Below, in pieces: positions 1 to 8,122 of a stretch of DNA of 35,695 bases. The first letter of the stretch is position 1; every line of letters starts with the position of its first letter. A program made the position numbers and the translations under genes. The stretch comes from an uncultured Pseudomonas sp. GTDB lineage: Bacteria > Pseudomonadota > Gammaproteobacteria > Pseudomonadales > Pseudomonadaceae. The notes beneath the pieces are model-generated. The model was not told where the DNA came from, ran no database searches, and saw nothing but the letters and a program-made list of their open reading frames with translations. The stretch covers positions 1-35,695 of the forward strand of contig NZ_CAMPHN010000031.1 in assembly GCF_946885885.1 (NCBI RefSeq), in the 5' to 3' direction.

Positions 1-46
1 TTCAAAGATAACTATTTGAAATTTATAAATATTTTGAGGGGAAACC

Positions 47-181
47 TCAGACTCCGAGCCCCTGTTCGAGCACGCGCATCTGCGCGCTGACCGCCGATTG
101 GGTGAGGCCGATTTGCTGGCCGGCGGCGGCGAAGGTGCCATGGCGGGCGATCATCAAGAAGGTTTTCAACTCACGCAGCAT
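47..181 (-). pseudogene. LysR-family regulator, N-terminal fragment (truncated)
   Basis: Translation of the minus strand from the ATG at 181 gives 44 residues that read as the start of a LysR-type winged helix-turn-helix domain: MLRELKTFLMIARHGTFAAA, then GQQIGLTQSAVSAQMRVLEQ and GLGV. Full LysR proteins are about 300 residues and continue after LEQ-x-LGV with a motif like xLFxR. Here a TGA stop (47-49) follows immediately and the sequence beyond becomes AT-rich. The gene is therefore cut just inside its DNA-binding domain. It points away from the VOC gene at 293, the usual arrangement of a LysR regulator and its target. With no effector domain it is unlikely to be a working regulator. Confidence 0.75.
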
Positions 182-214
182 GGGCGCCTCGATCGATCAA
201 TTTTGTTTGTGCTT

Positions 215-232
215 GCGAATAAATATATTCGC
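215..232. promoter_or_regulatory. Palindromic site in the lysR/VOC divergent intergenic region
   Basis: A perfect inverted repeat has arms GCGAATA (215-221) and TATTCGC (226-232) separated by AATA. It lies in the AT-rich spacer between the divergent regulator fragment and the VOC gene. Position and dyad symmetry fit a LysR-type operator, but binding is inferred. Confidence 0.4.
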
Positions 233-292
233 TTTTAATCGGAATCGTTGTTGCTGAGAATCATCGAGACCTCATCTATCAGGAGCCACCGC

Positions 293-718
293 ATGGCACT
301 CGCCCCTTTCCACCTCGCCATTCCCGTTCACGACCTGAGCACCGCCCGGCATTTCTACGGCGAGGTGTTCGGCTGCGCCGAGGGCCGCAGCAGCGAGCAT
401 TGGGTGGATTTCGATTTCTTCGGCCATCAGTTGGTGATCCATCAAGCGCCGCAAATGGACTATCAACGGGCCGCGCCGAGCAATGCGGTGGATGGCCACG
501 ATGTGCCGGTGCCGCATTTCGGCGTGGTGCTGGACTGGGACGATTGGCAAACCCTGGCCGCGCGCCTGCAAACCAAGGGCACCGCTTTCGTTATCGAGCC
601 CTATGTACGTTTTCAGGGTCAGCCAGGCGAACAGGCCACCCTGTTTCTCCTCGACCCCTGCGGCAATGCCCTGGAATTCAAGGCGTTCAAAGATATCGGC
701 CAGCTATTTGCCAAGTAG
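293..718 (+). CDS. VOC-family (glyoxalase/bleomycin-resistance fold) protein
   Basis: A 141-residue protein that begins [20 protein letters not shown] and has the VOC layout: an N-terminal half with FHLAIPV and FYGEVFGC, and a C-terminal half ending [16 protein letters not shown]. That ending matches the metal-ligand strand (D-P-x-G-N-x-x-E-F/L) common in VOC dioxygenases and glyoxalase-like enzymes. The candidate metal ligands are the early His in FHLAIP, the central His in PHFGVVL, and the late Glu in ALEFK. Start chosen at 293 because AGGAG lies at 281-285 with good spacing. An upstream in-frame ATG at 248 would add 15 residues without a matching ribosome site. The substrate cannot be read from sequence. 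The gene is divergent from a broken lysR and is probably a single-gene unit. Confidence 0.85.
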   Translation: MALAPFHLAIPVHDLSTARHFYGEVFGCAEGRSSEHWVDFDFFGHQLVIHQAPQMDYQRAAPSNAVDGHDVPVPHFGVVLDWDDWQTLAARLQTKGTAFVIEPYVRFQGQPGEQATLFLLDPCGNALEFKAFKDIGQLFAK

Positions 719-1028
719 CACGCGAGCGATTGTCTATGTACCTGATCTCGTAGGGTGCGCCGTGCGCACCGACCCTGGCTGCAGACTCTTGGTGCGCACG
801 GCGCACCCTACTTTCTGCGGCCGAGTGGGTTGCCTATAGCGTTTTCATAGATTGTTGCAATGGATCGGCCAGGCCGCGGTCGAATCCCCCGTGCCGGGAG
901 CAGTATCCCGGCGACGAGCGCCGCGACCGGGCAAGAGCAAAAGCCGGATACATACTCTCGCTAGCCTTCGGCGCTCGCGCCGGGCAAGATGCCGCGCCTG
1001 AGTTCCAACAATCCAGAGATAGCCGATC
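719..1028. other. Intergenic region upstream of the Tim44-like gene
   Basis: This 310-base spacer holds the hairpin repeat at 750-811. The remainder (812-1028) is GC-rich and presumably contains the promoter of the gene at 1029, but I could not identify convincing -35/-10 boxes. I saw no credible gene in either direction. Confidence 0.5.
750..811. repeat. Palindromic intergenic repeat, copy 1
   Basis: Arms of 21 bases (750-770 and 791-811) are perfect reverse complements. The first begins GTAGGGTGCGCC and the second ends GCGCACCCTAC. The 20-base loop contains CTGGCTGCAGACTCTT. A second copy with the same loop lies at 1999-2075. Short palindromic intergenic repeats of this kind are common in Pseudomonas genomes. 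It may also end VOC transcription, but there is no T-tract. Confidence 0.85.
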
Positions 1029-1883
1029 ATGCAACGTTTTCTCAGTATCGCCCTGGCCATGTGCCTGGGCCTGACCTTCAGCTTCGAGGCCGACGCCAAG
1101 CGCCTGGGCGGCGGCAAATCCTTCGGCTCCGCGCCGAGCCATCAAACGACCACGACCCGCCAGACCCAAACCCAACAAGCCGCTCCGGCGCCAACGGCTG
1201 GCCGTCAGCCCGCAACCGCCAGCGGCGCTTCGCGCTGGCTCGGCCCCCTGGCCGGTTTGGCCGCCGGCGGCCTGCTCGCTTCGATGTTTATGGGCGAGGG
1301 CTTCGAAGGCTTGAAGATCATGGATCTGCTGATCTTCGGTCTGATCGCCTTCGTGCTATTCCGCCTGTTCCGCATGTTCGCCGCACGCAACCAGCAAGCG
1401 GGCCCGGCGACCGCCAACGGCGCACCGATGCAGCGTGAAATGCCCGGCCAGGTCGCGCCTGGTTCGATCTTCGGTAGCGGCGCAGCGCCGATCAAGCCGG
1501 TGATCAACGCCCCGGCCTGGTTCAACGAGCAGAGCTTCGTCGCCGCCGGCCGCGAGCACTTCCTCAGCTTGCAGCAGCACTGGGACGCCAACGAGATGGA
1601 CAAGATCGGCGAGTTCGTCACCCCACAGTTGCTGGAGTTCCTCAGCCGCGAGCGCGCCGGGCTAGGCGATGGCTTCCAGTCCACCTATATCGACGACCTC
1701 GATGTACAGCTCGACGGCGTCGACGACCTCAGCGACAAAACCGTCGCCACCCTGACCTTCACCGGCGTGGCCAAGACCTCGCGCTTCGACCAGGGCGAAC
1801 CTTTCAGCGAAAGCTGGCGCCTGGAGCGTGCAGTCGGCGACAACCAGCCCTGGCTGGTCGCGGGTATCCGTCAGAACGGCTGA
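1029..1883 (+). CDS. Tim44-like domain, membrane-associated protein
   Basis: A 284-residue protein. It starts with a signal-like segment (residues 1-23, ending FEADA) followed by KRLGGGKSFG, and then a low-complexity Q/T/P/A-rich stretch (about 36-65). Next is a Gly/Ala-rich hydrophobic region with LAGLAAGGLLASMF and a second hydrophobic segment, LLIFGLIAFVLF (about 98-112). The C-terminal half (about 155-284) has the Tim44-like layout: a helix around FVAAGREHFLSLQQHW, then EFVTPQLLEFL, and strands such as VATLTFTGVAK and ESWRLERAV. Bacterial Tim44-like proteins of this shape are conserved in Pseudomonas and have no settled function. The gene ends 15 bases before a strong terminator and appears monocistronic. 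Confidence 0.85.
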   Translation: MQRFLSIALAMCLGLTFSFEADAKRLGGGKSFGSAPSHQTTTTRQTQTQQAAPAPTAGRQPATASGASRWLGPLAGLAAGGLLASMFMGEGFEGLKIMDLLIFGLIAFVLFRLFRMFAARNQQAGPATANGAPMQREMPGQVAPGSIFGSGAAPIKPVINAPAWFNEQSFVAAGREHFLSLQQHWDANEMDKIGEFVTPQLLEFLSRERAGLGDGFQSTYIDDLDVQLDGVDDLSDKTVATLTFTGVAKTSRFDQGEPFSESWRLERAVGDNQPWLVAGIRQNG

Positions 1884-1898
1884 TCGCTAATCGGCTAA

Positions 1899-1935
1899 AA
1901 AACAAAAACCCGGAGTTGTTCCGGGTTTTTGTTTT
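1899..1935 (+). terminator. Rho-independent terminator of the Tim44-like gene
   Basis: Arms at 1899-1914 (AAAACAAAAACCCGGA) and 1920-1935 are perfect complements around a 5-base loop. The 3' arm includes a T-run. It begins 15 bases after the stop codon. The A/T symmetry means it could also stop transcription arriving on the minus strand from gspM. Confidence 0.9.
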
Positions 1936-2198
1936 GGCTATGTCCCAGTAGTGTGTTGCGTTCAGGCTTGGGCGCTTAAGTGTGAAGGATCCGACCTCGT
2001 AGGGTGACGCGGGGCCGCCTAGGCCGTGCGCACCAGCGCTGGCTGCAGACTCTTGGTGCGCACGGCGCACCCTACCTATTGCGGCCCTTGCAAGCAGGAC
2101 CACTCTTCCCCCGAACACCCCATGCAACACACAACTGGTACAGAGCCTTGTTTTTTGCGGCAGCGGCGTTACCGGAGTTACATCTTGAACAACACGGC
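1936..2198. other. Intergenic region between the Tim44-like gene and gspM (convergent)
   Basis: This 263-base spacer separates two convergent genes. It contains the palindromic repeat at 1999-2075. I see nothing else with confidence. Confidence 0.5.
1999..2075. repeat. Palindromic intergenic repeat, copy 2 (first arm interrupted)
   Basis: The right arm (2055-2075) is identical to the right arm of copy 1 at 791-811, and the loop CTGGCTGCAGACTCTT is shared. The left arm starts GTAGGGTG (1999-2006) and ends GTGCGCACC (2025-2033), but about 16 bases are inserted between the halves. The copy therefore has an imperfect stem. The two copies flank the Tim44-like gene in the same orientation. Confidence 0.8.
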
Positions 2199-2726
2199 TT
2201 AGCCTTCGCCAACCGAAAGGGTAAGTCGTGCATCGACCTTTCCGGTGTCCGCTCTATCCAAATTCACTTCGGTCAAGCGCACGCCTTTATCCTGCAGTTC
2301 GGACAGCCAACGCAGCATTGGCTCAAAGGCCGCCTGGGTTAGTGAGACCTGCAATCCGTTCTGCCCCTCATTATCGAAACGATCGAGCGCCAGGCCGTGC
2401 TGCTGGGCACTGGCCGTCACCACACTCTGGAGCTGGTCCGGGGTGAGCTGGGTCTTGCCGCTTTTGAGCAACAGGCGCGCGTGATCGGCGTTCTGTAACA
2501 GATAGGCGTACAGCTCCCGCTGCTGCTCATGATGCGCGCGAGCCTGCTCGAACTTGCCGGCTACCGGCTGCCAGACGAGCAGGTAGAACAGCATAAGGGC
2601 GAGAAAGGCGCCGAGCATGCCTAGCGCCATGCGGTCCCGCGCAGGAAGATGCAACCAGCGTTGCAGAACAGGCGACTGATTCGCGCGTTCAATTAGCTGA
2701 TTTTTCAGGTTGGCCAAAGTATTCAT
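2199..2726 (-). CDS. gspM: T2SS inner-membrane protein GspM (XcpZ)
   Basis: A 175-residue bitopic inner-membrane protein and the last gene of the T2SS operon. A cytoplasmic N-terminus (MNTLANLKNQLIERANQSPV) leads to LPARDRMALGMLGAFLALML, in which the transmembrane helix lies at about residues 34-54. A periplasmic coiled segment (EQARAHHEQQRELYAYLLQN) and a small ferredoxin-like domain follow. Length matches XcpZ (about 174). GspM pairs with GspL in the inner-membrane platform. Its start overlaps the gspL stop by 4 bases (ATGA), indicating translational coupling. No gspN follows. Confidence 0.92.
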   Translation of the reverse strand: MNTLANLKNQLIERANQSPVLQRWLHLPARDRMALGMLGAFLALMLFYLLVWQPVAGKFEQARAHHEQQRELYAYLLQNADHARLLLKSGKTQLTPDQLQSVVTASAQQHGLALDRFDNEGQNGLQVSLTQAAFEPMLRWLSELQDKGVRLTEVNLDRADTGKVDARLTLSVGEG

Positions 2727-3832
2727 ACGCCCCTCCCCAGAACCACACGGGCGGAAATTCCCTGCTCTTCTCGATTGGCCGAGCCCAGCTGTACTGTCAT
2801 ACCTGCATCCACCAGGCGCTGGCGCAGCTGCTCCAGCTCGGGGAAGTCCTTGGCCCTTACCTGCAGAGTCAGATCGCCCCTGTTCTCGCTGTAGTCCACC
2901 TGCATAACGGAAATAGACGATTTGGCCTGGGATATCGCCAACGCCGCTTGCTCCATCATGCTGATAAATCCGCCATTCATCTGCGCGCCCTGACTGAGGT
3001 GGGCAGCGAACTGGGCTTTCAGATTCACAATACGGCGGTCGTCTGGAAACAGCTCCTTATAAAGCGCCAAACTGGACTCCGCATAGAAATCGCCTTGCTT
3101 ATTGAGGTACCAGGCTCGCCCCAGATCGAACCCCAGAAACAGCATGACCACTATGCCCAACGCCAAGGATGCAGGCCGCCAGATATCCCAACTGTTATCG
3201 TTGCTACGACGAGAAAACTCCCCTCGCGCGAGATCGGTGGCATTCACTTGTTCCGCTGCAAGTAAGCGGTAGGGGTCCTCCACGTCTTGCAGCAGCGTCG
3301 CGTTTACGCAGAGGTCTTTCAGCTGCGCCCAGCGCTGCGCAGGGAATGCCATGCGCGCTTCGCCGGCGCCGCCCATCAGGCCTCGCTGCCCGAGAAAAAT
3401 TACGTGCTCGGCGTCGCGCGGTAATAGATCCGCATCGACATAAATGGCCGCGATCTTCAGCCCCCGATCCTCTAGTTGTTCCAGACAACCGCGCAGCAAA
3501 TCGCGCCGCACCGCCAACACCCGATAACGCCCATCAGGCAGCTGCTCGCCCAGCGCCAAGTGAAACAACTCGACGTCTTCCGCCAGCATATCCTCCACCG
3601 CATAGGGGAGCGCTTGCTGCATCAAGTGGGTTTTGCGGGTCGGCAAACTGACCAGGAATGAACTGGCCAACTCCATCGGTAAGACCAGCGCCACAGGCTT
3701 ACCGTCCAAACGGCTGGAACAGCTGGCAATGTCCAACAGCTCGCACTCGCCATCCGCCTGCTGCCAATACAGCTGACTATCGTCGGCAAGCTCGCCAGCG
3801 TTAGCCGCAAGGAGGAAAAGACAATCCTTCAT
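2723..3832 (-). CDS. gspL: T2SS assembly-platform protein GspL (XcpY)
   Basis: A 369-residue protein. The cytoplasmic actin-like domain (about residues 1-225) includes LPYAVEDMLAEDVELFHLAL, typical of GspL, which binds the ATPase GspE. A single transmembrane helix follows at about 227-246 (PASLALGIVVMLFLGFDLGR). The periplasmic domain ends with EYSENRG-like strands and RQRLVDAGMTVQLGSANRE. XcpY is slightly longer (about 380). The start ATG shares one base with the gspK stop (TAATG) and the end overlaps gspM by 4 bases, so translation is coupled on both sides. Confidence 0.92.
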   Translation of the reverse strand: MKDCLFLLAANAGELADDSQLYWQQADGECELLDIASCSSRLDGKPVALVLPMELASSFLVSLPTRKTHLMQQALPYAVEDMLAEDVELFHLALGEQLPDGRYRVLAVRRDLLRGCLEQLEDRGLKIAAIYVDADLLPRDAEHVIFLGQRGLMGGAGEARMAFPAQRWAQLKDLCVNATLLQDVEDPYRLLAAEQVNATDLARGEFSRRSNDNSWDIWRPASLALGIVVMLFLGFDLGRAWYLNKQGDFYAESSLALYKELFPDDRRIVNLKAQFAAHLSQGAQMNGGFISMMEQAALAISQAKSSISVMQVDYSENRGDLTLQVRAKDFPELEQLRQRLVDAGMTVQLGSANREEQGISARVVLGRGV

Positions 3833-4809
3833 TATTCGTCCTGTTGCTTAGGGGGCGTGAGAGGCAAATGCCCCGGCAGCCCAAGATCACGGCGCAATAC
3901 CCGCACGTCGCCTTTGGCGTCACGCTGCAGGGTGCTGAACAGTACTTGTCTACGGTCGGCCAAACGCACATCGCTGCTCACTTGAAAGTATGAACTGCCA
4001 ACAGCCAAGCCAGCTCCTTTGACGGCAGTGCCGGCCATCGCGGGCTGCTCGAGAAAACTTTGCACATCGGCATAGCCATCACGCCCGCGGCCGACAATCA
4101 ATGCCTGGGCGGAGCCGGTATCGAGCGAGTCGGACAGCGACGAGAGCACCAAGGCGCTGGCGGTATTCACGTTCAACGGCACCTTGGCCGGCAGCGCCGC
4201 AACGAACGGCAACAGCAGACGATAGTCATCCTCGCTCATGCCCAGCAACAGGCGCAGTTCGGAAGGGTCCTGCATTTCCTGGCTGGCATTGCGATAGGGT
4301 GGCTGCATCAGCAAATATTGATTGTCCTCGGCACCATGTTCGCCTGTCGGCTCCTGGTCTTGATCGAGCCAATCCACCAATCGCTCGGCGTAGGCCGTTT
4401 CGATCTGCAAGCGCTGCAGCAGTCGATTGAAGCGCTCGACTGCGACCTTATCGATTTGCCCATCCTGCACCAGGCTGTTGAGATTGAAGCGCCCCGCCAG
4501 ATCTTCGATGCGCACGCTGATTTCGCCTTCATCGATGGGAAACGCGGGTAGCGGTTTGCCCCAATCTTCCAGCGGATGATCTACAGGGTTTCTGGGATCG
4601 CTGCCCGGCGCCTTGAGGTCGCGTAAGAGCACAGCCTGGCCTAGCGCCTCGCCGCCGAGCGCATAGTGCCAAGCTTGGCGAGTGAGTACTTGATTGGTAC
4701 TACTGCGGATGGCCAGTTGCTGGCGGGCAATCAGGCCGGCGCAGATCACCGTGACGATCGACACCACCAGCAAAACCGTCAGCAAAGCCACACCGCGCTG
4801 GCGATTCAT
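3832..4809 (-). CDS. gspK: T2SS minor pseudopilin GspK (XcpX)
   Basis: A 325-residue minor pseudopilin. The prepilin peptidase site is after RQRG, giving mature VALLTVLLVVSIVTVICAGL. As expected for GspK, mature position 5 is not Glu but Thr. In the known structure GspK caps the pseudopilus tip with GspI and GspJ. The large inserted helical domain (about residues 95-240) contains the helix-hairpin-helix-like stretch VPLNVNTASALVLSSL. It overlaps gspJ by 4 bases and gspL by 1. Confidence 0.93.
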   Translation of the reverse strand: MNRQRGVALLTVLLVVSIVTVICAGLIARQQLAIRSSTNQVLTRQAWHYALGGEALGQAVLLRDLKAPGSDPRNPVDHPLEDWGKPLPAFPIDEGEISVRIEDLAGRFNLNSLVQDGQIDKVAVERFNRLLQRLQIETAYAERLVDWLDQDQEPTGEHGAEDNQYLLMQPPYRNASQEMQDPSELRLLLGMSEDDYRLLLPFVAALPAKVPLNVNTASALVLSSLSDSLDTGSAQALIVGRGRDGYADVQSFLEQPAMAGTAVKGAGLAVGSSYFQVSSDVRLADRRQVLFSTLQRDAKGDVRVLRRDLGLPGHLPLTPPKQQDE

Positions 4810-5522
4810 GTGGCCACCTTGGCTTCAGCGGGTTGCGCTGTTTCAGTGTCCGGGTCGCCGGCCGGCGGAGGCGTTTGCTCTTCTGGCGCGGCATCCAGGC
4901 TCGGCTCGGGTAGCCGGTACAGGCGGGTCAAATCGCCGTAGTGGCGGTGTTCTATCTTCAGCTCCACGGCTACCGGCATCAGCCTGCGGCGCTGCTCAGG
5001 GGGCAGCTGACTCTGCGCCGGCGGCCACTGCTGCTGCCACTGCCCGCGTTCATCCATATAGCGCAACTCGATAGCCTTCACCCCATCCAGAACCTTCTGC
5101 ACCCTGGGCGGGCTATCGACGGCCTGATCCAACACCGACCAATAAACCCGCTCCAACTGTTCGCCCGCAAGGCGCCAACGCACCCGTTGCAGTTGAGCGC
5201 GGGGCAGGCCCAGGGGGTTGCGCCAGCCAGTGCGGGTGAATTCAAGTGCGCTACTGCCATCGCTAGCACCTTGCTCGCCAAGCAAGCCCGCCCGCTCATC
5301 GCCATAGGGGTCACGCACCGTACGGGCAATGGTCTGCGCCAAATCGCGGTCGAAGGAGGCAAAGGCGCGGGTCAGTTCGCGTAAGGTTTTTTCATGTTGG
5401 CGCGTCACTTCATCCGCTTTCAATACGGAGTCGAGCATCTGGTAGGTCGCGATCCCCAATAACGCGAAAATTGCGATGGCGATCATCACTTCGAGCAATG
5501 TGAAAGCGCGTTGCCGGTTCAT
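4806..5522 (-). CDS. gspJ: T2SS minor pseudopilin GspJ (XcpW)
   Basis: A 238-residue minor pseudopilin with the N-terminal hydrophobic helix FTLLEVMIAIAIFALLGIAT and Glu at mature position 5. The cleavage motif is RQRA-FTLLE, with Ala instead of the usual Gly at -1. The C-terminus is longer than in typical XcpW and ends in a Pro/Glu/Ala-rich tail (about residues 205-238), probably disordered. The gene overlaps gspI and gspK by 4 bases each. GspJ forms the tip complex with GspI and GspK. Confidence 0.92.
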   Translation of the reverse strand: MNRQRAFTLLEVMIAIAIFALLGIATYQMLDSVLKADEVTRQHEKTLRELTRAFASFDRDLAQTIARTVRDPYGDERAGLLGEQGASDGSSALEFTRTGWRNPLGLPRAQLQRVRWRLAGEQLERVYWSVLDQAVDSPPRVQKVLDGVKAIELRYMDERGQWQQQWPPAQSQLPPEQRRRLMPVAVELKIEHRHYGDLTRLYRLPEPSLDAAPEEQTPPPAGDPDTETAQPAEAKVAT

Positions 5523-5911
5523 CCGCCGCGCACCGCGAGAAAGCCTACCAGCGTCAGCACCGAACGCTCTTTTACCGGCCCACTAGCGCCGCGCTCGGCC
5601 TTGGGTGCGACCCAGACCGTCACCCGCCGCAGGCCTTTATCGCTGGTGGCTTCGATTTCACTGTGGGTTTCCCAGCTCCGGCCGCCGAACTCCAAAACCT
5701 TGTCTTCGCGGCCCTCGCCAGGCGTCGGGCGTTGCAATTGCAACTCGGCGATACGGTTGTCGGCGATCCAGCCAGCCATGCTCTTGGCCTCAAGTTGCGC
5801 GGCAATCCGTAAGCTGCGACTGCTCGCGGTCAGCACCGAGCCGGCGACAGTGGCAAAAATCGCCAACGCCACCAGGACCTCGAGTAAGGTAAAACCACGC
5901 ATCGCCTTCAT
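5519..5911 (-). CDS. gspI: T2SS minor pseudopilin GspI (XcpV)
   Basis: A 130-residue minor pseudopilin with a canonical site, MKAMRG-FTLLEVLVALAI, and Glu at mature position 5. I chose the ATG at 5911, which gives a length close to XcpV (about 129). An in-frame TTG at 5920 overlapping the gspH stop would add three residues and cannot be excluded. GspI nucleates the GspI-J-K tip complex. The stop overlaps the gspJ start (ATGA). Confidence 0.9.
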   Translation of the reverse strand: MKAMRGFTLLEVLVALAIFATVAGSVLTASSRSLRIAAQLEAKSMAGWIADNRIAELQLQRPTPGEGREDKVLEFGGRSWETHSEIEATSDKGLRRVTVWVAPKAERGASGPVKERSVLTLVGFLAVRGG

Positions 5912-5916
5912 CGCGC

Positions 5917-6468
5917 TCAATCCTTCGCCAATTCGGCAGTCGGCAACTGATAACCGTCGCTCGCCAATGCATAGGCGCCCCCGCCGGAACGCCGCTCTTC
6001 GAGCCTTAAGCGGAACGGTGAGAGCTCGCCACTGGACAGGATCAGCACCTGGGGTAGCAGTCGTTCCTTCGGCTTTTCAGGATTCTCGCGGCTCAACGCC
6101 TCTACATCCTCAAGGGGTTTAGGCTCTGGCAGTTTCAGCGCCTCGCCCTCCAGCTCCAGCGATAGCCGTGCCCAGGCAGGGATGCGATGCTCGCGCTGAC
6201 TTTCCAGCGCAGCCCAGTTGCCTGAAGCATTGTCATAGCTCAGCACGCGGTAGCCTTCGGCCTTAACCAGCAGGCCATACTCTCGGCCATCCAGCACCGC
6301 CTCATCAGCCAATACATTGATCAATGCCGCGAGCCGCTCGGCTTCATCGCGTAATTCGCGACTGCTGCTCGAATTGCCCGAAGACAGGACAGCCAGGCTG
6401 GTCAGGCTGCCGATAATCACGAGCACCACGAGCAGCTCGATCAGGGTGAAACCGCGGTGCTGGCGCAT
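5917..6468 (-). CDS. gspH: T2SS minor pseudopilin GspH (XcpU)
   Basis: A 183-residue minor pseudopilin with site RQHRG-FTLIELLVVLVIIG and Glu at mature position 5. The globular part contains SSSRELRDEAERLAALINVL (helix) and DEAVLDGREYGLL, a conserved GspH pattern. Within it an acidic/proline segment (LPEPKPLEDVEALSREN) forms a surface insertion. It starts 6 bases after the gspG stop. GspH is thought to join the GspIJK tip to the main GspG filament. Confidence 0.92.
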   Translation of the reverse strand: MRQHRGFTLIELLVVLVIIGSLTSLAVLSSGNSSSSRELRDEAERLAALINVLADEAVLDGREYGLLVKAEGYRVLSYDNASGNWAALESQREHRIPAWARLSLELEGEALKLPEPKPLEDVEALSRENPEKPKERLLPQVLILSSGELSPFRLRLEERRSGGGAYALASDGYQLPTAELAKD

Positions 6469-6474
6469 GGTCGC

Positions 6475-6900
6475 TTACAGGTCCCAGTTACCGATATCGG
6501 CATCCTGATCGCTGCCGCCTTCCTTACCGTCGGCGCCCAGCGAGTACAGGTCGAACTGGCCTTTGGTGCCCGGTGCCAGGTACTGGTAGACATTGCCCCA
6601 AGGGTCGACCGGCAGGCGCTTGAGGTAGCCGTCCTTGTTCCAGTTTTTCGGCTGCGGGTTGCCGGATGGTTTCTTCACCAGGGCTTCCAGGCCCTGCTGG
6701 GTGCTCGGGTAGTTGTGGTTGTCCAGCTTGTACATGTCGAGTGCGGCGGCTACCGCTTTGATATCGCCTTTGGCCACGGTGATCTTGGCCTGATCCGGCC
6801 GGCTCATCACCTGCGGCACCACCAGGGCGGCAAGAATGCCAAGAATGACCACTACCACCATGATTTCGATGAGTGTGAAGCCCGTTTGACGCTTGTTCAC
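6475..6900 (-). CDS. gspG: T2SS major pseudopilin GspG (XcpT)
   Basis: A 141-residue major pseudopilin, the main subunit of the pseudopilus. The prepilin peptidase site is RQTG-FTLIEIMVVVVILGI, with Glu at mature position 5. Signature GspG regions are DIKAVAAALDMYKLDNHNYP, STQQGLEALV, LPVDPWGNVYQYLAPG and the C-terminal Ca-binding loop around DGKEGGSDQDADIGNW. It starts 4 bases after the gspF stop. This is one of the most confidently identified genes in the window. Confidence 0.97.
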   Translation of the reverse strand: MNKRQTGFTLIEIMVVVVILGILAALVVPQVMSRPDQAKITVAKGDIKAVAAALDMYKLDNHNYPSTQQGLEALVKKPSGNPQPKNWNKDGYLKRLPVDPWGNVYQYLAPGTKGQFDLYSLGADGKEGGSDQDADIGNWDL

Positions 6901-6904
6901 CTAA

Positions 6905-8122
6905 TTACCCCACCAATTGATTGAGAGACAGAATCGGCATCAGGATGGCCAAAACTATGACCAACACCACTACGCCCATAAATACCAACATAAACGGCTC
7001 GAACAGCCCCACCAACAGCGACACCTGGGCGCCCAAGTCGTTTTCCTGATTGCGCGCGGTGCGTGCAAGCATCTGATCCAGTTCGCCGGAGCGCTCGCCG
7101 CTGGCGATCATGTGCATCATCATCGGCGGGAACTGGCCGCTGGCCTCCAGCGCACGGGTCAGGCTGCCACCTTCGCGAACCTTCTGTGCAGCTATCACCA
7201 CTTCGGCGCGAATCACCCGATTGACGATGACCTCCGCCCCAATCCCCAGGGCTTCGACCAGCGGCACGCCGCTCTGGGTCAGAATCGCCAGGGTCGAGGC
7301 GAAACGTGCGCAATCGGTGGCGCGAATCAGCTTGCCGACCAAAGGCACACGCAACAGAAAACGATGCCAACGCAGCTTCAGCGCGTCGTCGCGCAAGGCG
7401 AAGCGCATGGCGAAAAAGCCCAGTACGGCAACAATCACCGCCAGCCAGCCCCAGTTCTTCACCCATTCGCTCAAGGCGATCAGGCCGCGGGTCAGTCCCG
7501 GCAGGGTTTGCCCGGAATCGACGAACACTCGCACGATATCCGGCACCACGTAACCGAGCAAAAAGCCGACGATCAGCAGCGAAGCGCACATCAGGATCAT
7601 CGGGTAGAGCAAGGCCAGCTGGATCTTCTGCCGCGACTGCTGACGCTGCTCGGTGTAATCGGCCAACTGCTCCAGCACCGGACCGAGGTGGCCGGCATGT
7701 TCGCCCGCCGCCACTGTGGCGCGATACAGCTCGGGGAAGGCAGCGGGAAATTCCTTGAGACTGCCGGCCAGATCATGGCCTTCCAGCACCCGCGCACGCA
7801 CCGCCAGCAGCATACTCTGGATGCGCGGCGTACCGGCCTGGGCCGCGGCGGCGCGCAACGCTTCTTCGATCGGCAGCGCCGCCTGCACCAAAGTCGCCAG
7901 TTGCCGAGTGAGCAGCGCCAGATCGCGCGCCGACAGCCCGCGAGTGAAACTGAAATGCCCGCCGCCTCCGGCGTTTTCGCGGGTGCGTGTGGCTTTGACA
8001 TCCAGCGGTGCCAGCTGCCGTTCACGCAGAATCTGCCGCACCTGGCGGGCGCTGTCGGCTTCCAGCACGCCTTTCTGCTGACGGCCTTTGCCGTCGAGGG
8101 CGAGGTATTCGAAAGCAGCCAT
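6905..8122 (-). CDS. gspF: T2SS inner-membrane platform protein GspF (XcpS)
   Basis: A 405-residue polytopic inner-membrane protein, the same length as XcpS. It begins [20 protein letters not shown] and has two repeated GspF/PilC domains. The first carries LTRQLATLVQAALPIEEALR, the second FASTLAILTQSGVPLVEALG. Hydrophobic helices are YPMILMCASLLIVGFLLGYV (about 170-190), WLAVIVAVLGFFAMRFAL (about 220-237) and the C-terminal PFMLVFMGVVVLVIVLAILM. The ATG at 8122 is chosen because it shares one base with the gspE stop (TAATG) and matches the family start. The open frame extends upstream inside gspE, but that extension is not family-like. Confidence 0.96.
   Translation of the reverse strand: MAAFEYLALDGKGRQQKGVLEADSARQVRQILRERQLAPLDVKATRTRENAGGGGHFSFTRGLSARDLALLTRQLATLVQAALPIEEALRAAAAQAGTPRIQSMLLAVRARVLEGHDLAGSLKEFPAAFPELYRATVAAGEHAGHLGPVLEQLADYTEQRQQSRQKIQLALLYPMILMCASLLIVGFLLGYVVPDIVRVFVDSGQTLPGLTRGLIALSEWVKNWGWLAVIVAVLGFFAMRFALRDDALKLRWHRFLLRVPLVGKLIRATDCARFASTLAILTQSGVPLVEALGIGAEVIVNRVIRAEVVIAAQKVREGGSLTRALEASGQFPPMMMHMIASGERSGELDQMLARTARNQENDLGAQVSLLVGLFEPFMLVFMGVVVLVIVLAILMPILSLNQLVG

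Noticed and set aside
834..1178. Minus-strand frames overlapping the start of the Tim44-like gene
   Set aside because: They overlap a gene with a signal peptide and a clear family fold, and lack a ribosome site or recognisable product.
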